From CAZGXI01 sp964529715 (GTDB taxonomy: Bacteria > Chloroflexota > Anaerolineae > Aggregatilineales > Ch27), in the NCBI GenBank assembly GCA_964529715.1, contig CAZGXI010000032.1:1-57160 (forward strand): a DNA stretch of 57,160 bases. The letters are read 5' to 3'. Within the stretch, counting starts at the first letter, position 1. Each line of letters starts with the position of its first letter. The translations under genes were made by a program, and so were the position numbers. Under the pieces are notes generated by a model. It did not search any database. It was given only the letters and a program-made list of their open reading frames with translations, and was not told the DNA's origin. Below, piece by piece: positions 47,475 to 57,160 of the stretch.

Positions 47475-48728
47475 CTACGGGCAGGCCGTTTCTCCGCCGA
47501 ACCCCGCCGGACTCCAGGCCAGCGGCGTGTTGTTCAGGCCCAGCGCAGCCAGATCGCGCAGTTCACCCGTCCCGACGTCGTAGAGCATCACGCCGTAGGC
47601 GCTGCGAAAGGCCAGCCAGCGCCCGTCGGCGCTGAATACGGGAAAGTCCACCCCCGTCACGCGCGGATCGGCCAGATACAGCGTTGAGGTGTTGTCGGCG
47701 TTCCCGCTCAGGGGGATGATCCACAGCAGATTGTCGTCGTAGCCGCGCCAATCCTTCACTGCCGCCACGTAGCCGCTGCCATCCGGCAGCCAGTCGAAAG
47801 CCAGTGCCAGCGCCCATGTTGTGCTTAGCGGGCGCGGCATTCCTCCTGCCGCCGGAACAACGTAGAACTGGTGATTGTTGCCCGCCGGGGCGTAAACGAA
47901 GCCGATCTGCGTCCCATCCGGCGACCAGCGCGGGTAGAGCGCGCTGCCGGTGGCGAAGTCGGTCAGCCGGACCTTGTTCAGCCCATCCGCGCTGACAATC
48001 CAGATGTCTGCCTCGCGCAGCAGGGCGCTTTCTGGCACCGTCATGCCGGGGACGGCGGTGGCGTTGAGGGCCGCGCCGGGCACGCGCCGTTCAAACGACA
48101 CGTAAGCCAGCCGCGTGCCGTCGGGACTCCAGGCGGGCTGGCTTTCGTCGCCGCTGACGCTGTAAAAGGTCGGCGCGCCGCCTTGTGGCGACACCCAGGC
48201 CAGATGCGCCCGTCGTTGGATTGCGCCGTCTTCCGCCAGATAGTAGCGGAACAGCAGGAAGGCGATGCGATCCCCGGCGGGCGACCAGCGCGGCGACCAC
48301 GCCTCCCACGCCAGCGCGCCCGTGTTGTCGGCATAGGCCAGCAGTTCGCGCATCTCTGTGCCATCGATCCGGGCGGTGTAGAGGCGCAGTGCGCCGTCGG
48401 CGGGATCGGCCACCGTGAAGACGAAGCGGCAGCCGTCCGGCGCAAAGCTGCCGAACCACTGTCGTCCCGGTCCGAAGACCAGGTCGCGCTGCGCGCCCGT
48501 CGCCGTGTCGTAGAGGAAGAGGTTCGCGTTGTCCGGCCCATCCCCGGCCAGCAACGGCCCAGCCAGGAGCGGCGTGGGGGTCGGCGTGAGGATGGGCGCG
48601 GGTGTGGGTGGACCGTCGCCTTGCTGCGCGGCAGTCGGCGGCAGAATCAGCAGTCCGGCGACCAGAATCAACAGGCCAGCGGCGAGCGTCGGGCGCAGCA
48701 GCGGCAAACGTCGGGCAGCAGGAAGCAC
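47475..48728 (-). CDS. Exported TolB-like (PD40/WD40-type) beta-propeller protein
   Basis: A 417-residue protein starting at GTG 48728 with AAAGGCGG upstream. A signal peptide (to about residue 35) is followed by a TPTPTP linker and at least five TolB/PD40 blades marked by FAPDGCRFVFTV, WSPAGDRIAFLLF, WSPDGTRLAYVSF, WSPDGTQIGFVYA and FSADGRWLAFRS. Such propellers mediate protein contacts at the surface; no enzymatic motif was seen. It converges with DUF1638, 11 bases apart. Confidence 0.85.
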   Translation of the reverse strand: MLPAARRLPLLRPTLAAGLLILVAGLLILPPTAAQQGDGPPTPAPILTPTPTPLLAGPLLAGDGPDNANLFLYDTATGAQRDLVFGPGRQWFGSFAPDGCRFVFTVADPADGALRLYTARIDGTEMRELLAYADNTGALAWEAWSPRWSPAGDRIAFLLFRYYLAEDGAIQRRAHLAWVSPQGGAPTFYSVSGDESQPAWSPDGTRLAYVSFERRVPGAALNATAVPGMTVPESALLREADIWIVSADGLNKVRLTDFATGSALYPRWSPDGTQIGFVYAPAGNNHQFYVVPAAGGMPRPLSTTWALALAFDWLPDGSGYVAAVKDWRGYDDNLLWIIPLSGNADNTSTLYLADPRVTGVDFPVFSADGRWLAFRSAYGVMLYDVGTGELRDLAALGLNNTPLAWSPAGFGGETACP

Positions 48729-48756
48729 AAAACCCCGCCTTTCACAGGCAGCTGAC

Positions 48757-48941
48757 GCAATGAGCGGGTTTCAACACCGACCATGTTCGCCCTGGTCGCC
48801 AGGGCTTCAAAACCCCCGGTGAAGTCCACACCGTCCGCTTTAGCGGACTGAAAATGCAGATCAAGACAACGGATGTCGGTCCACTTCAGTGAACTTTACG
48901 TCCGTAGCCGGGGAATTCATTCCCCGGCGCTCTGCCCATCG
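48757..48941 (+). repeat. MITE-like composite repeat, copy B (about 185 bp)
   Basis: Same order as copy A: GCAATGAGCGGGTTTCAA at the left, GGTCGCCAGGGCTTC, hairpin GTCCGC-TTTA-GCGGAC, hairpin GGTCCACTTCAGTGAAC, and CCGGGGAA-TTCA-TTCCCCGG. Against copy A the third stem changes C-G to A-T and stays paired. The terminal repeats are more diverged than in A. It lies upstream of the PD40 gene and downstream of the unknown gene at 48973. Confidence 0.7.
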
Positions 48942-48972
48942 CGTCGGCTGACGGCTGAATGCTGACGGCTCT

Positions 48973-49671
48973 TCACGGCCCGACGATGCTTAGCGCCTCC
49001 AGCAGCAGCGGCAGATCGATGACGGCGTGCCAGTCGCCTTCTTGCGGCCCCAGGCTGGCGACGCATACCACGCGCAGGCTGCTCACCAGCGCGTCCAGCG
49101 CCACCGTCGCCAGCGGCGATTCGGCATCCAGCAGCACATAGGCGACCTGCTCCGGCGCGTCGTCCAGACGGCGGTCGGCATCGAGGCCGTGCCGATCCGC
49201 GCCGGAGGCGGGCAGCGGCAGCAGACGGCGGTACGTGATCGGCGCGGCATAGCCAGAAAGTTCCAGCGCCGCCAGCAGCAGCCCGCCGGCTTCCTGGTAG
49301 TGAATCTGTTCCACGTGGCCGATCAGCGTCACCTGCCCGTTCCAGCGCAGATCAAGCCGCTTGTGCGCAGCCCAGTCGGCGGGCCAGGGCAGGTTCGCCA
49401 GGACCGGATCGCGCGACTGGCCCCAGCCGACGCTGACGATGTGCTGCGGCGCAGGGCGGTAGCCGGTCAGGGAGAGCGCCGCCTGCGCGTCAGTGTCCAG
49501 GTCCAGGCGGAACGCGCCGCGCGGCCCGGTCGTCCTGACGCTGGTGAGCACGTGTTCTGGCCCCTGATCGCGGTCCCACAGGGCGATCCACAGCCGGTCC
49601 TGCGCCCACGCGGGCAGTCGGAAATCCGGGGCAGTTAAGTCGCCTGCAATGGCGTAAACGGATGTGGTCAT
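48973..49671 (-). CDS. Protein of unknown function
   Basis: A 232-residue soluble protein with no family I recognise. From ATG 49671 it starts MTTSVYAIAGDLTAPDF and has many Trp-rich beta-like stretches (RLWIALWDRDQG, RLDLRWNGQVTLIGHVEQIHY), then a helical, Leu- and Ala-rich C-terminal third ending LLLEALSIVGP. No signal peptide or membrane helix. It starts two bases after the thpR stop, so it is cotranscribed and probably translationally coupled. Confidence 0.7.
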   Translation of the reverse strand: MTTSVYAIAGDLTAPDFRLPAWAQDRLWIALWDRDQGPEHVLTSVRTTGPRGAFRLDLDTDAQAALSLTGYRPAPQHIVSVGWGQSRDPVLANLPWPADWAAHKRLDLRWNGQVTLIGHVEQIHYQEAGGLLLAALELSGYAAPITYRRLLPLPASGADRHGLDADRRLDDAPEQVAYVLLDAESPLATVALDALVSSLRVVCVASLGPQEGDWHAVIDLPLLLEALSIVGP

Positions 49672-49673
49672 GG

Positions 49674-50279
49674 CTATCGCTCGGCAGAGGGGATGGGCTT
49701 GAGCGGCGCTTCGGCCAGGCAGGTGTAGCGCGCGCCGTCGGGCCGCAGGTCGCTGCGCATCAGGCTCACGGACTCTGCCGTCCAGCGCGCGATCTCGCCG
49801 ACGTGCGTCGCCTCGATCAGGCGGCCCAGGGCCTTCACGTCGGCGCTGCCGGCTTCCTGCCGCACGCGGCCCAGCGTCAGGTGTGGACTGAAAGGCCGCC
49901 CTTCTCGCGCGAAGCCCAGCGTTTCCGTCGCCGCTTCCATCGCCGCTGCCAGCGCCGCCAGCGCGTCGAGGTCGCCGCCCAGCCCGATCCACACCACGCG
50001 CGGGCGGGCCAGGTTAGGAAAACAGCCCAGGCCGGTCGCGTGCAGGTGGAGTGGGGCGTATCCGCTGGCAGCCTGCTGCATGGCCGCCGTGATCGCCGGT
50101 TGTTTGGCGGCGGGCGTCTCGCCCAGGAACTTCAGGGTCAGGTGAATACCTTCCGGGCGCGTCCAACGAACGGTTTCTCTGGGCGCGCGTCCACGCAGGC
50201 GATCCTGCATCGCCTGGAGCGCGGCCAGCACGTCATGGGGCAGTTCCAGGGCGATAAAAAGGCGAAGAGTGTCGGTCAT
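49674..50279 (-). CDS. thpR: RNA 2',3'-cyclic phosphodiesterase ThpR
   Basis: A 201-residue member of the 2H phosphoesterase superfamily. The two catalytic HxTx motifs are HLTLKFLGE (about residues 46-54) and HLTLGRVR (about 131-138). The family opens RNA 2',3'-cyclic phosphates and was first described as a 2'-5' RNA ligase. The ATG at 50279 gives MTDTLRLFIALELP, the normal start; GTG three codons earlier is possible. Cotranscribed with the unknown gene downstream. Confidence 0.92.
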   Translation of the reverse strand: MTDTLRLFIALELPHDVLAALQAMQDRLRGRAPRETVRWTRPEGIHLTLKFLGETPAAKQPAITAAMQQAASGYAPLHLHATGLGCFPNLARPRVVWIGLGGDLDALAALAAAMEAATETLGFAREGRPFSPHLTLGRVRQEAGSADVKALGRLIEATHVGEIARWTAESVSLMRSDLRPDGARYTCLAEAPLKPIPSAER

Positions 50280-50419
50280 CGGCGTCACTTTCGGCGGTCA
50301 GTCGTCAGCTTTCAGCCCGGAGGGCTTGCCCTTCTCGCCTCAGAGTGTACTCCGGGGCGGTCCTTTCCCCAAATCTCCGGCGTCGAAACCCTGCATGGCG
50401 GGTCGGGCTGTGGGCAGCC

Positions 50420-53581
<3,162 letters not shown>

Positions 53582-53679
53582 GACGACACTCCTTGTGATG
53601 CAGACAACGATCCCTCACCGTATGGGCCGCAAATGTACCCCGAATTGCGCGCGGGCTAAAGATGCAACACGGGTTGCAC

Positions 53680-53704
53680 AGACACGACATGCCGTGTCTC
53701 TACC
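53680..53704. repeat. ACACGGCATGCCGTGT-type palindrome
   Basis: AGACACGACATGCCGTGTCT with CTAC after it; one mismatch. A perfect relative lies at 55394-55415. It sits in the 243-base spacer before the beta-helix gene. Confidence 0.7.
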
Positions 53705-53824
53705 CCACCGATTTTCTCGAATCTGCCCACCTGCAATCGCCCTGTTAAAGACGCTTCCCCTGCGTCCCCGCCCGCAAATGCGCTTACAATGAGGGTGAAA
53801 GTCAAGTATTCAGGAGGACAGGCT

Positions 53825-55363
53825 ATGAGGATAAGGATTTGCCTGGTCTGGTTCGCGGCCCTGTGCCTGGCCCTGACGGGAACGGCTGTCGCCCAGGGAC
53901 CGGAAGGCTGGCAGCCGACTTATCTCGACGAGCCGGGCGTCTGCGACGGCACGATCTGCGGGCCATCCGGCGCGGTGATCTTCGATACCTTTCCCACTAT
54001 TGCAGAAATCGACTGGGACGCTTTTCCGACCAACCCGCGCCGCCCCTATGAACCGGCCCCCGGCGGGCGCGTCTGGTATGTTGCGCCGGGCGGAAATGAC
54101 GCCGCCGACGGCACGGCAGAAGCGCCCTTCGGCACGCTGGACCGCGCCGTCGAACTGGCCCACAGCGGCGACGTAATCCTGCTGGCGGATGGGGAATATC
54201 CGGTCGGGCTGCGCGACGACACGATCTACCTCGATACCCCCGGCGTCACGCTGGCGGCGGAGCACATCGGCGGCGCGGTGCTGGTGCCGCGCGACCCGGA
54301 ATGGGCCTGGCTGTCTGGCATCACGGCGCGCGCCGACGACCTGGTGATCGACGGGCTGGTGATTCGCGGCTTCACGCGCGGCTATGGCGTCTACTTCGGA
54401 CGCCTGGACTCGCCGCAGCGCAACCTGGTGTTGCGCCATCTGCGCATCGAAAACACAAGCGATGGCATCCGCTCGGTCATCCCCGATTCGGGCGTGCCCA
54501 ACTCGCAGCCGGTGATCGCAGGGCTGCTGCTCTACGACGTGGCCCTGCGCGACGTGGAGGTCGTGGGCTTCAACTGTGGCGAAGGGCCATGCAACGACGT
54601 GCGCATCGAGGCGCTGTCGGTGATCATGCCGGGGACGGGCGCAGGCTCCGGCGCGGACGCGGTCGCATTCGAGAGCGGCGACAACGTGGTGATCCTGAAC
54701 GCCGACGTGAGCGGCGCGGCAGCAGATGGCATCGACCTCAAGGTGACGCGGGCCGCCGTCGCCAACGTCATCGTCCATGACCTGGGGCGCAACGGCATCA
54801 AGCTGTGGTACAGCGGCGACATCATCAATGCCCTGGTGTACAACACCGGCGCCGACGCCGCCATCGTCTTCCACTGGGGCGGCAACGACCGCATCCTCAA
54901 CAGCGTTGTCGCTCACCACTCGCCAGACGCCTCCGCCTACGCCGGGACGGTCGCCTATGACGAGTCGGATGAGCCGGGCGCACTGGCGGTGATCAACAGC
55001 ATCTTTTACCAGAACTCTGGCCCACTGTGGGTCTCTGGGGCGTTCACCTTAGACGTGCGCGCCACGCTGTTTTACGGATCGCGCAACGGGCAGGAACTGA
55101 TCTGGGCACTGCCGCAGGAAGTCAGCGTCGGCGAGCAGGATCAGCCGTTCGCGGCGTTGGAGGCGGTGGGCGGCGGCTGCTGTGGCTTCGACTTCGTCGA
55201 TCCGGGCTTCGTCAACCCGGACGCCGGCGATTATCACCTCGCGCCGGGCGCGTTCGCGCGGGATCGCGGCCTGGCCGACGTGGACGCCCTGCCGCCCTTC
55301 GACCTGCTGGGCCGTCTACGTGTGGCAGGCGCGGGCATCGACCTGGGGCCGTATGAGGAATAG
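53825..55363 (+). CDS. Secreted right-handed beta-helix protein with a Cys-containing N-terminal module
   Basis: A 512-residue exported protein. A signal peptide (LALTGTAVAQ, cleavage near residue 24) is followed by a module of about 50 residues with EPGVCDGTICGPSGA, then VWYVAPGGNDAADGTAEAPFGTLDRAV, the opening of pectate-lyase-like / DUF1565 beta-helices, and repeated strands with ADDLVIDGLVIRGF and NVVILNADVSGAAADGIDLKV. It may bind or cleave a polysaccharide; catalytic residues cannot be assigned. ATG 53825 follows AGGAGG by 7 bases. A gene with the same N-terminal module starts at 56939. Confidence 0.85.
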   Translation: MRIRICLVWFAALCLALTGTAVAQGPEGWQPTYLDEPGVCDGTICGPSGAVIFDTFPTIAEIDWDAFPTNPRRPYEPAPGGRVWYVAPGGNDAADGTAEAPFGTLDRAVELAHSGDVILLADGEYPVGLRDDTIYLDTPGVTLAAEHIGGAVLVPRDPEWAWLSGITARADDLVIDGLVIRGFTRGYGVYFGRLDSPQRNLVLRHLRIENTSDGIRSVIPDSGVPNSQPVIAGLLLYDVALRDVEVVGFNCGEGPCNDVRIEALSVIMPGTGAGSGADAVAFESGDNVVILNADVSGAAADGIDLKVTRAAVANVIVHDLGRNGIKLWYSGDIINALVYNTGADAAIVFHWGGNDRILNSVVAHHSPDASAYAGTVAYDESDEPGALAVINSIFYQNSGPLWVSGAFTLDVRATLFYGSRNGQELIWALPQEVSVGEQDQPFAALEAVGGGCCGFDFVDPGFVNPDAGDYHLAPGAFARDRGLADVDALPPFDLLGRLRVAGAGIDLGPYEE

Positions 55364-55393
55364 CCAGGCGCAGGATCGTTGCATATCGAGCGA

Positions 55394-55415
55394 GGGACAC
55401 GGCATGCCGTGTCCC
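55394..55415. repeat. Perfect palindrome GGGACACGGCA/TGCCGTGTCCC
   Basis: 22 bases with exact symmetry and CTAC-like TAC after it, between the convergent beta-helix and DUF4139 genes. Related to 53680. Confidence 0.8.
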
Positions 55416-55444
55416 TACCGGGTTACCCCAATCCTGACCGCGCG

Positions 55445-56575
55445 CTACTCGGTGAAATAGGTGTACGTGATCTCCACCGACTCGCCGGCAGGCACGTTCA
55501 GCTCCCAGCGCAAGACATTGTTGCCCTGGCGCTGCGGCTCGCGGCTGAAGGTGAAGTCGTAGCCGTAGCTGTTCCACTCGTCCAGCACGGTCAGCGCCAC
55601 GTCCTCGGCGCTGTGGTTAGAGATCGCCAGCGTCACGTCGTGGCGATAGCGTTCGACGCGCCCGAAGCTGCCGATCACCTCAGCGCTCTCGGTGCGGCGC
55701 ACGCGCACGTTGCTCAACCCGGCCACGGTCACGCTGCCCTCGCTGCCGGTTGGAGTCCACTCGATCGGGTCTTCCCCAACGTACAGGCCGTCCTGGTAGG
55801 CCCGCACCGAACCTTCCACGAACGGCACCTCGGTGCTGTTGTTGACCTTGTAGATCACGTCCACCCGCTGACCGACCCGCGCGTCCCAGACCAGCAGCCG
55901 GCGCGCGTCCAGATCGCCCGCGACCAGGTTCCAGCGCAGGGTCTCGCCCGGCCCCAGGCTCTGCGTGCCGAGCGGGTAGACGTAGGCGATTTCGACCGAA
56001 CCGCCGACGCTGGTCGCGCCCTGCTCCTGCTCGTTGAAGTAACCCACGTTGGACTGGGTGATCGTCATGTTGGGCGTGTAGGAACTCCCACCGGGCATGC
56101 CCGCCACCAGGCGCAGGTCGACTCCGTCCAGCGTCAGGCCCGTGCTGAAGACGCGCGCCTCGAAGCCCATCCGTACCTGGTCTGGCGCGAGGATGGTCAT
56201 GTCATAGATCGGACTCCAGCCCGCGCCGGTCGCCAGATAGTCCAGCACCACCGCCCGTTCGCCTTCCCCGGCGGCCGGCTCCCACTGCACGGCGGGCCGC
56301 CCTTCGACGGTCTGCACCCGATAACCCGGCACGCGCGCTCCGCCCTCGGTGATCACCAGCGAATCGATGATTGCCGAACCCGGCAGCACGACCTGGGCAG
56401 CCAGTCCCGCCGGAAGGGTGAATTCGTCGTGCAGGTAAGCCAGATCGCCCAGGTACAGCGCGGCCCCATCCGGCTCGGACTCGATCAGCAGCGTGCCCTG
56501 GGCCAGCGCGGCCGGCGCGAAGGCCGAGAGCAGGATCACCACCGCCAGCAGGCTAAACAGTCGAGCGCGTTTCAT
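55445..56575 (-). CDS. Exported DUF4139-type protein
   Basis: A 376-residue protein with a signal peptide (MKRARLF... to APAALA, about residue 25), then a beta-rich body. The LDYLATGAGWSPIYDM segment (about 120-135) and the ending NNVLRWELNVPAGESVEITYTY are typical of DUF4139 domains, which occur in mucoidy-inhibitor-A-like and other surface proteins. There is no membrane anchor. ATG 56575 has AAGGAG 7 bases upstream; the upstream open extension is not supported. Function unknown. Confidence 0.8.
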   Translation of the reverse strand: MKRARLFSLLAVVILLSAFAPAALAQGTLLIESEPDGAALYLGDLAYLHDEFTLPAGLAAQVVLPGSAIIDSLVITEGGARVPGYRVQTVEGRPAVQWEPAAGEGERAVVLDYLATGAGWSPIYDMTILAPDQVRMGFEARVFSTGLTLDGVDLRLVAGMPGGSSYTPNMTITQSNVGYFNEQEQGATSVGGSVEIAYVYPLGTQSLGPGETLRWNLVAGDLDARRLLVWDARVGQRVDVIYKVNNSTEVPFVEGSVRAYQDGLYVGEDPIEWTPTGSEGSVTVAGLSNVRVRRTESAEVIGSFGRVERYRHDVTLAISNHSAEDVALTVLDEWNSYGYDFTFSREPQRQGNNVLRWELNVPAGESVEITYTYFTE

Positions 56576-56822
56576 GGTTTTTCTCCTTCCGAAGCAGACA
56601 CACGTCCCCATCCTAAAACCACTCGGCTCGCCATGCAATCCCCCGCTGGTGCCCCCATGGGCCATCCAGGCGACAACATCTCAGCGCAGAGCGAGCCATG
56701 CCGCTGGCAGCATCGAAGCGGCAAGCGTCTAAGCGAAAAGCGCAAACCCGGACGCGGAAACGCCGGCGGCACTCAAAGGAATAACGGCATTTTGCGTCAT
56801 TTTGTTCCCCTCTGTGCTTTTC

Positions 56823-56866
56823 CCTGGCGTTCCTGGCGTCTTGGCGGTTCAGATTGTTCTCTGATG
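56823..56866 (-). repeat. Solo copy of the 29-bp repeat with extended flank
   Basis: The reverse complement holds GAACCGCCAAGACGCC and two diverged GCCAGG units; beyond it ATTGTTCTCTGATG matches the flank of the right repeat of the GxxExxY gene (17529-17541). The rest of the 363-base spacer 56576-56938 shows only short GCGCAAA/AAGCG-type sequence and a TATAAT at 56897-56902. Confidence 0.7.
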
Positions 56867-56938
56867 CGATTGCCCGGGGCGCCCCCGGTTGGCGCGTATA
56901 ATGAGGATAGCAGCGGTCTTGAGTGAAGGGAGCGACCG

Positions 56939-57160
56939 ATGCACACGCGCAGTCTGACGGTGATCGGGGTGGTGTTGGCCCTGCTGGCGGGAAGCAGCTC
57001 CGCCGCGCAGGGGCCGGAAGGCGCCTGGACGCCCCAGGTGGTGGACGAGCCGGGAATCTGTGATGGGGGGGTGATCTGCGGCCCAAGCGGGGCCATGACC
57101 ACACCCGACTTCCCAACCGCGATCGGTATCGACTGGACGGTCTTCCCGGCCAACCCGCTC
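56939..57160 (+). CDS. Secreted protein with the EPGxCDG...CGPSGA module, 3' truncated by window edge
   Basis: The first 74 residues of a longer protein. A signal peptide (LTVIGVVLALLAGSSSAAQ) is followed by GPEGAWTPQVVDEPGICDG and VICGPSGAMTTPDFP, closely matching the mature start of the protein at 53825 (GPEGWQPTYLDEPGVCDG, ICGPSGAVIFDTFP). The spacing and cysteines are kept. The ATG is supported by AAGGGAG 6 bases upstream. It is probably a paralogous secreted beta-helix protein, but the rest lies outside the window. Confidence 0.8.
   Translation, partial: MHTRSLTVIGVVLALLAGSSSAAQGPEGAWTPQVVDEPGICDGGVICGPSGAMTTPDFPTAIGIDWTVFPANPL

Overview
The window (about 57 kb, high GC, roughly 64% by eye) reads as a contiguous piece of a Chloroflexota chromosome, most likely an Anaerolineae-type lineage. 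This is an inference from gene content: several secreted or lipoprotein genes with Thr/Pro-rich 'TPTxTxTPT' linkers and SH3b domains, GT-C membrane glycosyltransferases with large extracellular tails, a 7TM histidine kinase, a GH38 mannosidase and many dispersed palindromic repeats. No rRNA, tRNA, CRISPR array, phage or classical insertion sequence was found.

Layout. 1-1617: 3' end of an FGGY sugar kinase and a thioredoxin-reductase-like flavoprotein. 1705-5566 (minus strand): a molybdopterin operon moaA-moaD-moaE-moaC behind a cysteine operon cysK-cysE. A structured RNA with its own promoter-like sequence and intrinsic terminator lies upstream of cysK (5725-5913). 6023-13122 (minus): SGNH lipoprotein, LysE exporter, membrane protein, PLP aminotransferase, and a RelE-like domain fused to a UvrD-type helicase. 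13487-19335 (plus): GH5 glycosidase, glmU with a long leader and terminator hairpin, a GxxExxY nuclease-like gene bracketed by inverted repeats, a CNNM/CBS protein and a Fur-family regulator. 19354-22660 (minus): nickel-type ECF transporter cbiMN-cbiQ-cbiO with a LarC1-only gene. 23029-24795: a lower-GC DUF262/HNH restriction-like gene. 25141-30616 (plus): second CNNM protein, cytidine deaminase, glycosyltransferase and M28 peptidase. 30767-38929 (minus): SH3/Thr-Pro membrane protein, second glycosyltransferase-like protein and a heterodimeric ABC exporter. 39190-44115: typA, then a histidine kinase and two tandem small paralogs. 44262-47463 (plus): a carbamoyltransferase operon with two small membrane proteins, then DUF1638. 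47475-53581 (minus): PD40 propeller protein, unknown protein, ThpR and GH38 mannosidase. 53825-57160: two related secreted proteins (the second cut by the window edge) flanking a DUF4139 protein.

The most unusual layer is the repeats. (i) A family of about 190 bp with imperfect terminal inverted repeats and three internal hairpins, with compensatory changes between copies (24823-25011, 28907-29099, 48757-48941, and a fragment at 32936-32982). (ii) A 29-bp repeat that brackets the GxxExxY gene in inverted orientation and also occurs alone at 39053 and 56823. (iii) Short perfect palindromes ending in GTAG/CTAC, one lying in frame inside the mannosidase gene. Two orphan leader-type RNAs (upstream of cysK and glmU) and the RelE-helicase fusion are the other main leads.
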